Source: Siphonodentalium dalli
Lineage: Eukaryota > Mollusca > Scaphopoda > Gadilida > Siphonodentaliidae
Direction of reading: 5' to 3'
DNA: 64,000 nucleotides
Assembly (NCBI GenBank): GCA_032622095.1
Contig: CP136063.1
Location: 142,327,450-142,391,449 of the forward strand
In this document: positions 35,601 to 47,600 of the stretch, one piece after another
How the letters are laid out: each line of letters begins with the position of its first letter
How positions within the stretch are numbered: the stretch's first letter is position 1
Position numbers and translations under genes: made by a program
Notes under the pieces: generated by a model
What the model was told of the DNA's origin: nothing
What the model saw: the letters and a program-made list of their open reading frames with translations, nothing else
Databases searched by the model: none

Positions 35601-38600
35601 GTGTGCAAATGGACGTCACATGACTAATTTCCACAAATGTCAGTACGGTAGTGACATTTGTGGAAATTAGTCACGTGACTTCCATTTGAGTACTGAGTAC
35701 CTAAAATGAGTTCGCAAGCCAGGCTTTTTGACAAAATCGCTCTTGTTTAGCATATAATGAGAACGCAAACATTATTGAGAATGCACTTCCCCAACTGCAC
35801 AATTCAACAGGGGCTACCGCGCGACTGCTTGTTGAGAATGAAACAGTCCTTGTATAAATATAAAAAAACCAAAGTTCATTGATCGCTTTGAAAAATATAT
35901 CTGTTTTATGGTTGAAATTATCAATTTATTTCAGGTTTGGTTACCCTGTCATTCTGTTGACACAGCTACTCGAAGAGCACCCAGACATTCACTTTAATGT
36001 GTTCTATGATGTAGGGTGCAAATTTAAAACTTATTTGGAGGTAAGGGAACTCAAAATTTCACTCGTGATTTCACACTGTCATTGGCCACTGCCAGTTTTG
36101 GACGAGGGTTTCGTACTTCGGATCATGAATTGACAACCCAAATTTATTTTGTAAGGGGAGCGTTGATTGAATGGTGATTGTTGTACAATGACGATTACTA
36201 ATCGTCAAGAACCTTAAATCTCTGTACAGGTTAATGCATAATAATTATTATTTAGTTGAGTATATATACAATGAAATACGTAAATGAATTGTCCTGTAAT
36301 TCAATGTACCAGCGATGGCATGTCAATTACGTAATGTGTTGTAAACTGCCTCCCGTCTTATAACAACCGGGCTTCACACCATAAAGGTTATTAATAACAA
36401 TTAGGTATTCGACAACTCACAATAATAAGCAACAGAACTGTTGTTTTATTTCGGCGAACATATCATTGACTACTATAACGCACCCCATTACTTCATTAGT
36501 TGGTGAACATGTGGTCCTTTATGATGACCAGAGTTACTATAAATTAAATTGAATGAATTGAATGAACCATTGTGTGATCACCTGCATTTTAATCTTAAAG
36601 CAAAATAAAAACAGTGAAGTGACATAGAATCAAGAGATTAAAATATTTTTTTAAATGTAATTTAGTCATCAATTGTGAGCTCAGAAAATGAGGATTTAAT
36701 TTGGCCAAAGTGTTTTTTTATTTGGCTACTAAAAATTACATTTGGCCACTGTTTTTTGGCCATAAGATTTTTTGGTCCAACACAAACACTGCTCGTGTTG
36801 CTAAAATATAAACAAACATGTGATATAAGTACACTCCATATTAGTCTATACTGTATGTACATGCAAGATCCAAAGAAATAGCAATTAAGAGGTTTTAAAT
36901 CAAATGAGGTATATATTCTCAACATGTTAATTGTATACTGTACGGCGATTGATGGTGCAAGAGTAGACATTGAAGTCTTAATACTGAACTTTTCTTCCTG
37001 TGCAAATATCACAGAAGTCTTTGCATATGTCAGCTAGTTATATTTATGTTAATATATATATATTTATAGTGTGTGCAACTGTATCACACGTCTCTTCGAT
37101 AGTCCAATTCAATAGTAATGTTAACACTTTATTGACACAAGTATTGAGTAGGGCACTAATTCTGATCCTCTATTTTAATTCTTATTTTTCTAAAATCAAA
37201 AGAGATAGAAACTAAAATTTATCAATCAAAGGTGATATGATCGACTTGTTTCATTTGTAATATTATAAATGGTGATAATTTATTGAACTTGTTTTTCCAG
37301 AAACACTACAAGGAGCTGCTAAGCAGGCTGAATTTTGTTGTCCCCATATTCCATGGATATGGGCACAAGACTGACTGTCAGGTGAGTACTAGAAGTTAAT
37401 TTGATTTCTTAGATGTAGTGATTCTTGTTATCCCATCTTTTCAAAGTCTTTTTGTATGCCTGTTTTTAAAACATGTGTCAAGGACACTGTAGCTCAACTT
37501 GGAAAGGGAATAATTTCATCTGTTACAATCAACAGGAATGTGGAAAGTTAAAAGGCCCTGTTCCTATTTATATGTCATTGTTAACATCCATCATAAATTT
37601 CATGATCATTCCCATCCACATTTCAATATCAACAGCCATATCAAATTTCATAATGATCCGACCAAAGGTACGACCTGTAGCCCGTGCCAAAGGATTTAGT
37701 CATGCAAAGAGTAAAATCCAAGATGGCTGCCAACGGCCATGTTTTTTGGCCGAACAACCCCAGAATGACTCGTTCCCATCTAACTGTTGTTAACATCCAT
37801 GACAAATTTCATAAAAATGATCCGACCAGGCACAACCTGTAGCTAGTGCTAAAGGAAACTGTTGACGAATCACACACACACAGACGACAAAGCCATGGCA
37901 ATAGCTCAAACTTGACAGTTTACAGTTAAAGTTGAGCTAAAAAGGAACCTATTATATTGGTCTGTCAGTCTGTTTAAATTTTGGTTCTACATGCCAATTT
38001 TAACGAGAGTTAATTTTATGGCCTTTATTGGATTTACTATGGGTGCATTTTGCCATACCTTAGCGATGCTCTTGTTTCTTGATAGATATCATCTTCTGTT
38101 CAACTCTTCCTTCATCAGTTCTCTTGTTGCTTCATATCTTAAATCTAAACAACTATGAGATATAATTTGCTTTGTTGTGTTGCATTTTTAGATGTTATAC
38201 TCCCCACGGAGAATGGAGGGACTTGGCCTCTGTGATGGAGAATTGATGGAAAGATTGTGGGCTTATTTGAGACCATTCTCATCAATTACTAAAGAAATGA
38301 CACCTTCGCATAGGGAAGATCTCCTCTCGGATGCAATCAGGCGCTATTCATCAAAGAAAGTCCAGAGCATGGGTAAACTATTAGTTGCATTATAATTTTT
38401 AACTGATTAGAAGCATTTTTTTTTATCTTAAAGGGACTCCAGGCCTTTGAAGTGGGTTCATGAAATAACAAGAGGTGTGCACTCGAGTGCTAGCATACCC
38501 CCACCGTGGCAAATTCAACCCGCATTATCCGTAAATCCAACAAAAAAGATTTTTAACTTTAAAGTCGAAAATGAAATGTAATATTACGAAAAACAGTCTG

Positions 38601-41600
38601 AGCCAATCCTTAGCCGCATCATGTAGAGATGGTATTGTGAGAAGCATGTATACCAAAAATTATTGAAATCGGTTCATATTTGTTAAAGTTATTAAGTCGG
38701 ACAGAATTTTCTAAGTCAAAATAAGTCGAAAATTAGCATCATGCGGAGAGGCAGTCCTAAGGAGATTGCATACAAATTTTTTTTGAAATCGGTTCATAGT
38801 TGGTCGAGTTATGAAGTCGGACGAACGGACACATGAGGGAGAAAGCGTGACGGACGGACGGACAGACTGAGTCAATCCAATATACCCCCCATTTTCTTCA
38901 AAAGTGGAGGGTATAAAAATTAACAAGGGGACCTTTCCCTGTGTGTATAACTGTTAATATAGTCACATCCAGTAAAACCGACATAAATAGAAACAAAATT
39001 ATATAGTTGACAGATGTTCTTATATCAATCACAAATATTGCATAGATGTTATTGTCACGTTTGTACCCTTGGTTGTTTAACAAACAATAAAAAAAAGTTA
39101 TCTTAGGATTTTTTATAGACAAACTCTCAGAAATCCCGTTATCGACAAATGAAAAATTGAAAATGTTCAGTTGCGCTGTGGAATGCGTAGATGAAATTAT
39201 TGGCATAATCAACAATCAAATTCAAATCACACCAAATTGTATTTTATTCGACCTGCTCTACCCACCACTGTCAGTTCAAAATCAAGCTAATCCATGTTAC
39301 TTCATGATTGGGAAATGATCAGACAGAAACCGTACATAATATAATTGTTCTTGCAAAGAGATGAATATTTTTCCATCCAGTTAGTAATTTCTCCTAACCT
39401 ACATATATATGGTCATAATTACCAAATAAGGATTTTTATGATTAATCTTATTGCGATTTGTAAGCGAACCAAATTAGGGGTTTTACAACCGACGTAAAGT
39501 GGTTGTTATAGCACTTTTAGTGTAATGTGCTCCAACGACCGCAGCATGGTATCCCTCAATAAAACATTTTCTTGTCTGGGTATGCCGTCTGGGTATATAC
39601 AAACCAAGACAACTTTATGTGTAGACCTTATGTCACCAAACATATTTGGAATTTAGAAATGTTAGATCATTCCATATTTTCCTATGAAATTCCCTCTAAC
39701 CTCGACTGAACACATCAATAATTTAACTTATTACATGATCCTATCCTTACTTCATTCAATAAACTCATTCCATAAATTGTGATATTAAGTGTTCGTTTAA
39801 TAACAGGAAATAGTGCCAGGTAACCGTTAACTTCCGGTTTGTCGTCCGATTACATTATTTACACTACGTCTCAAAATACCATGGCTTCCAATATTTTTCC
39901 AACAAATTATAATGAATGAAGAGTTTGAAAAGTTATGTCATTAAATATATACCCTAAAATAGGTCAAAGAGACTTTATTTATCTAGGACTATTACTTTAC
40001 GCGGACAAACAACACATAGTTAAGTGAAACGACATCGCATGCCTTATAGAAGCCGATGTTAGTTTCTCGTCCTATTTGTTGATTTAGGTATGCTTTGTCG
40101 AGGCACTTTGGATCATATAATAAATAGTATCTACAACAATTCGTCCACAATTTATAGCGGAATTTACAATACGAGTCCAGTAAATTAGGTCTGGACCTCG
40201 CCAAAGGCTCGGTCCAGACCAAATTTAATGGACTCATTTTGGAAATTCCGCTATAAACGGGACGAATTGTAGATCCTCTAGTTATCAAAAATCTAATTCT
40301 AATTTTTTTTACCTGTCAATATATTTCTCCAGATATAACACTTATTCAGCGACTGGCAAAGGCCAAGAAAGTCTTGGAGACTGCTGAGGAAGAAAGGAAG
40401 AAGGAAATAGATAAATGTCTACCAGGTAAGCATATTTGTCGGAGTAAGCCCTTGAAATAGCCAAGAAATTGCACTGGCATATGGTATACCCCCATTGTGC
40501 ATATCAAACATGGGCAGGTAGGAAACCAAATACCTATGCAAATCTCTCTTCTGTAAGATCAATCGTTCAAATAATTTTTTAAAACACCTCAAAAGCTGGA
40601 CGGTAGAAAATAAACTAATGGCCATAACTCAGGCAAACAAACAGGGATAACCTGATTTTCGCATTAACTTTAGACAGTGTGGCAAGCAACTTGTATATGA
40701 AATATTACTGAAATATCTTCAAATTTGTTGGATTTATAAAACTGGACAGAAACAATCAAGAGAAAATTGATGAATAATGGGCCTATCTTAGAGTGAAAAA
40801 ATGCAATTATTGTCTATTTTCATGAAATGAGGAAATAAAAAGTGTAAGCAATATTCAAAATATAAACAAATCTCCCAGAAGATTTTGATTCATTCAGTTG
40901 ACAATTTTGAATCAAATCGAATCTCGAACCTGCGTCTGAGTCTAAATGTAGGTTCCTGGTCCTGTATAATCTGTGTTTGACCTCTGCAAGACATAAGCTG
41001 TCTCTAGTTGTAAAATAATTATATACTTCTATCTAATCACAGCTTTAGTGACAGATGACATGGTTCGAAACATGATAGAAGAAGAAGGTGCATCATTCAT
41101 CAACAAACAGATTGGTAAGATATGGGCACACCATCTAGTGATAGTATAATTTACATCTTGGAATCAAAATAGAAATAGAATGACATACTTCAACAAAATC
41201 AACTCCTGTTTGTCTAGAATAATACTGTATACAAGTTGATAAAATTCTAAAAAAAAATTATATTTACACAGATCATTCGTAAATTTGAATTCAAATCTTA
41301 GGCACTTGCTATTTTGATTAAAATGTGGGTCTGCATATTCTCATGATCCGTTGAAGAGCTGACAACACCATGAGGTGTGAAACAAAATTCAAGGGCACCT
41401 CAACACCTACCGTCTATATTGTAACAATTTAACAAAGAAGGTGCATTGAAATGTTGTAAACAATGAACATTGAGTAAATAGTATGGAAATGTGCAATTGT
41501 TTACCTTACTGTGTCTAGGTGATGAAAATATCTGATTATTGGAACTAAATTATCCTTCCCTATTCTATATGTATGAATAAGAAATATATGTGAGTCATCA

Positions 41601-44600
41601 CTATAAGTTGAACAGAGGCATGTTTTGATACTATATGCCCAGTTATGCACATGTCTATTATATATTTTGAGACATCCGTATATATGTGTGTAAATATCCT
41701 TTATAGACTCTAAAACGGCCCGACCGATAGAGCCCAAACTTCCTGTGTAAGGGTAAAAATCCACAAGAAATGTCATCGGACCATTCGACCACTGCTTCAC
41801 CCATCAACTGCCACCGTAATGGGGCTTGAGTTAATCGTGTGATATTTAATAAGCGTTCGTATCTGCGATGTTGTTAAAGAGCGTTTATATACACGAGTAT
41901 AAATACGGCTCAATCGACAGTCTCGGAAATTGGGAATATCGAGACGAAATTTCGCACTTAGGGGTTCCAAGGGACGGGGGAGATTTTCGTCGGGTCAGTT
42001 TGTCTGCCCAAGGTGACCTTGACCTTGAAATGGGTACCTACAAATGACCTTGGGGGATAATCTCGGTCGTCAGCAGTCACATCGAAGTGAAATTTGTTAT
42101 GTATGGTCAACTCGGGACTGGGAATATTTTTGTCCGGTTATTTTGTCCACCCAACATGACCTTGACAGGTATCCGCAAATGATCTTGGGCAATATTTCGG
42201 GCATCATGCAGCGGTGGCAGCGACGTGAAATTTGTTATGGTCAACTCGGGACGGGGAATATTTTTGTGCTGTCTGCATGCATGTACAGGGTTACCTTGAA
42301 AAAGAAAAATTAATGGATCAACCAAAGCCATGGAACCAATTCTGCCAGTGGCGGGCTAACCTGCTAGTACACAATAAAACAGATATTAACCATAACTAAT
42401 ATGTAGAGCTCATAATCCATTTTTTTTTACAGATGACCTGAACTGGAAAGAAAAATACTCCAAACTACTGACGGACCAAAGCTTCATCAAGTGAGTTATG
42501 GCAATCCTTAATGTCATCGTTAATCTTTAAGATAGTGAAAGGATTGCCACCAATAAGATATAATGTGGACAGTTTAATCAAACTTCCTTTTCTGTTGGGA
42601 ACTCCATGTAAGCAATTTAGTGCACTGGATTGGAAAATTCTATCAACAGTCAAGTTAGAATCAGTGTACAGATTGTCTACTTAAATCACAAAAGTTGAGA
42701 AAACAATACACAAATTTCCGTTTTCATTTTGTATTTGCCAGCAGTAGCTTCAAACAAATTACGCTCTTCCATTTCTCCTTATTACATTTCCAGTGCAAAT
42801 GAACATCTGCTTTCATTTAACAGGAAGAAAATGGAGATCAAACCAAAACTGCCAGAACATAAAAGTTTGTGCAAGGCCTACAGAAAAGTTAGTATAGCAG
42901 TGATATTAACCCATTCAGAAATTAACTAATAAATTTGATACAACATTTTTTAGTTAAAAGTCATTTGGCAATTAACAGTTAACTCATTTGGGATTTGATT
43001 CTTTTGAGAAAACATTACTCACAGACGAGATTGTTTGCAGAAATGCTAACTTTTATAGCAATTTAGGCGTTTATTCAATGTTGGGTCAGACCATTTGTCA
43101 CGACAGAATTCTCCACGTGACAACTCATAATATATGGGTGATCATCCGTTGTCTATAAATCTTCCAAAAAAAATTTGTTTGGGTAGATACCACCAAATTG
43201 CGACTGGTTGACATGGCAACCAATTTTCGGAAAATTCTGCGTTTGGGGGCTGTAATTTCGCTATACCGGAGATATCTGCATACGACATTTTTAATCAAAT
43301 GTAATTAATTTCCAAAAATTTGGATCCAGGAATATACTTAGATTGCTCTCGCATCTTGTTCCTTCTGCTAAGGGGTCAAGATTCTGCCATGGTTATTGCG
43401 AACCGAAAACTTGTCTACGGCTTAGGCTACTGGGCGCCACCGTTTTGGAACAATGACGTCACGAATCATGGCACGTGACCCCCCATGTGACGCCAAAAAT
43501 AGGTTACATCTTCATGGACCCCTCACTGAGTGATCGGTCTATATTGAATACATGATACTATGCGCAAAAACATTTAATTATAAAAGATTCATTCGCTCAT
43601 AACAAGTGCATGAAGTGGGGAAACGGATATATCACGTTGACTTCAGATATATCCGTTTCCCGTCCTAAACGAGTTTAGCTACAACGACCATTTATAAAAT
43701 GTGAGTTATTATATTCAATGATTAGATACACAAAAGTTGGAATATATTTGAGTCGATGATGCTTGAAATTGTGAATGGACATATGGACTGATAATAATAC
43801 AACCGTTTTATTCAAAAGGGTGTATAATCAAACTTTTAGCAGGGAAATACACATACCAATGTTTCATATCAAATAATCCAAAAAGCAGTCATCGGTCGGA
43901 AATCAAAAACGTTCAAAGTGCATGGGACAAATCTGTCAAAATCTAAGTAGAAAGACGGCGTAACTCATGCAAAAATAATTTGACCGAATCTTATTTGATC
44001 TTGGTCTGAGTTTTTAGCTAGGAAATACACATACCAACTTTTGTTCAGATCAAATAATGCAAACTGGAGTGATTAGTTGGAAACGAAAATGTTAACAGAC
44101 AAATGGACAGACTGATTGCATAATACAACCTTTTTTCAAAAGGGCATATAAAATGGAGCCAACGCTGAATAATAGCTATGTCCATGATCAAAATATGCCT
44201 GCATGACCCTCTGATGCTGAATAAAGGCACACAAATAGAATGTTTGGACTCTACGTTGTTACCATATTTGGTTTTATTGGCTAGACACCAGAATAATCAG
44301 TCTTAAATTACAAGTCCACAAGGGCCATTAAACTCCGGTATGCATAGGTGGACAACATCTATATTCAAACTTGATCTATTATTTTCATGCCAGTAATCCA
44401 TATACAACAAATATAATTGGCAAACTATAAGTAAACAAGGACCATACCTCTGATAACAATGGGCAGACTCATGTGCACCCCTATTCGTACTTGATCCATA
44501 TTTAGTTATTATTCAAACTACAGAATAATCAGAAAATTTTAAGTAAAAAATATATAGAATATTTAAAGTAAAAAATTTATATAACTCCCTCATTAATTGT

Positions 44601-47600
44601 CAGACCGACCCCAAATTCTAACTTGACCTGCATTTTCTTCATGTGATTAACACACCCAAATATGAAAACTATCAGATAAATTAATCAGATAAGTTATAAA
44701 TCGAAATAGGCCATAAATAACTGCATCAGATATGGTCGGACCGGATCCGAATCAAACTTGACTGAGAATTATTAATGAAGAGCACACACATACCAAGTTT
44801 CATAAAACGTCTCCTTAAAGTTTGGTATTAAACAGTTTTGAATTTCCCACTATTTTGACCTACTCAATTTGAGAATCATGGTTATGTGGGTTATTTGACC
44901 AATAAGAAAATTATAATCAGGTTTGGTTGAATTGGAAATCATTTTGAACAGAAATCTGAAAAAGTAACTTGCTTCAATGCTTTGATTTTACTAGCTGTAT
45001 CGGTTTTGATTTTAATTTAATTTAATTGAAATACTACATCTCATAAATGTCCATCCTTCAGGTAGAAGCTGATCTAAAAAAAATAGAGGCATCAAATAAC
45101 ATTCTCGAACGTTGGACCCAAACTTCAGAAATGCTGAAAGAAAATTTTTCCAGTTTCCAACGAAAGAAGAAACTGGAAAGTTTGAAGTCTTTGAGGACAC
45201 TGGCAAGGGAGAGACAATTCCTGTTATCACTCAAACAGAAGTACACAGGTAAGAGAATTCCCATGCACATTATAGATAGATGACCAACAAGTAAGGCCCC
45301 TGCAATTCCGGAATAATATTTTCGATTTGATTTTAGATTCCACTTGGATACATAATCATGATTCTATTGATTCGGTAAACGTACATCATCTCTGCAGACA
45401 TTTGGCCAAAACACAATGTAAATTGGTTGACGAAATATTAGAATCAAATTAATTATCCATCAATTATAACTCAGGTTTATCAAGAGTTATTCTTGGGATC
45501 ACCACTGACAGTTGACGTTAACTACTATGAGGACATTCAGCAGAGCATTTAATAGTTTTGTTGGGGTTTTCATAACATCAGGAGTCTATTCTATTGTGCG
45601 ATGGTTTTTTTTTTGGACAATTTTATGAGTTAAAGGTACCCAATCTGATTAAGCACCCCTAGATTACTATTTATTTGGCCTCAGGGGTAAAAACTATTTG
45701 ATTCGAGGAACCCATCCATCAAAGCTCGGAGTTACCGGTATTAGATATTGATTTTTGAAGTTAGTAATTTTCTCGAGATATGTACAAATAATTTCACCAG
45801 AAAAACTTATTCAAACAGACGAAGATGGATAACTCTAAAATCAAGTGTACTAATAACCCAATATTGACTGAGACCATCTTTTTGACGGCGTGTTTCTGGG
45901 CCAGAAAAATAGAAATATCAAAACTTCAAAATTGATATCTGATCACTCTGAGAGTTGATAGGTGGTAGGTTCATCGACTCGAATCAATTATTTATTATCC
46001 CCGAAGCCAAAGAAATAGTAATTTATGAGGGCCAGTTTGAATTGAGTACCTTTAAATGCTAGAAGTTTTAAGTCAATGATCGAACTAGGTCTACTATGAG
46101 AAATGTGTAGTGTACTAAGAATTCTTGAGAGAATCGGATCGAAACCGATACTCAAAATCTATTTGATACGATTCGATGCATTGCCCAGTCGCTGACATCA
46201 TTGGACATCAGTATAATTTGAAGAGCTACATCAAAAACTAACAAGAGACAACTGGTGCAAAATACCAGATTGGAAAATTATTTCACCGACAGAAATAACA
46301 TTTTAAATTTGAATAGGACATCAAAAAGTGCATACAATGTCATGTATAGTAGATGCCCATGACCATACATTATTAGTTTTATGCTAATTTATTGCTAATT
46401 TATAAGTCTATGTAATATTTTGAATGTATGATATCAAATATTATGTGCTGACATACTGAACCTTATTTTCAACAATTATCACAGTATTCACCAAGTTCAA
46501 TAAATGAATATTCTACAGAAAAGAGGCAGTATAACGACAAAACTGGCTGATTTCAAATTGGCACAGATGCTCAAGCTTTATTGATGGTTGTCGACATATA
46601 TTTTCTGACCCCCCCCCCCCCCCCCCCAAGAACTAAATGAGCACTTCATACCTTGAACAAATTGTACATGCTTCTAAGTTCTATTCATTACCAAGTGAAT
46701 TTGTCTTAATTTTAGGAGGACAAACTGTTACAAAAAGGATCTCGGGTCAAATAAATAAACTGTGCCGCACCATAAGAGAAAAAATTGAGGGCAGTAACAG
46801 TAATTGGGAATATTCAGAGCTGTTAGATCCAAATTCAGACCTGTACAAGAGCGTTCAGAATGAAGTGGCACAGGTTAGTCTATGGTAGATTTATATAAGA
46901 GAATACATTTCCGCAAATTTCAGGAAGCTCCAGTCAAGGAAGGGTTAATAAATAAAACAAATAACTTTACTACTGGCACAAGCGGGGAAGATAAAAATAG
47001 ATAGTAATTCTAGCAATTGTGTGGTTGATTGTAATTATAATATCACAGATTATGCACAAGTAAATACTTGTTTTTAATTGACCGACTTAAATACTTGTCT
47101 GGAGACAACTTTTGGTATAAATTAGATAGAGGCGTGACTGTCCCAATGGACTAAGGATACCACCCCCCCCCCCCCTCCTCATGTAATTTTTAAAACACTA
47201 AGATGTTTCACATTTCAGTAAACATTCAGTTTACATAATAACATAAAAGATTACAATTGAAGGTGCACAACCCTAACCCCAATTCTAAACCTATTGATTG
47301 AAAAATTTAGGAATAAAAATCTCGGACAAAATTATACATGTTGCGAAGCCATTCAGAGTCGAAAAAGGGAAATTTATATCTATTATCCAATTAAAATTGT
47401 TATTACTTCTTTAATTTCAGAATCAAAACGTATGCCAAGCAAGCAGGCGAATCTTTATTGATTCAACTCTTTTGGCGACCAGGGCAAGGGAAGAAATCCA
47501 TATGGCTGAGAACGACATTGGGGCGTTTCTGCAAAATCTTGGGAGAGAAATAACCAGGAACCGTGAAGCTCTCGACATGATGATGGAACCAGAAACAAGG

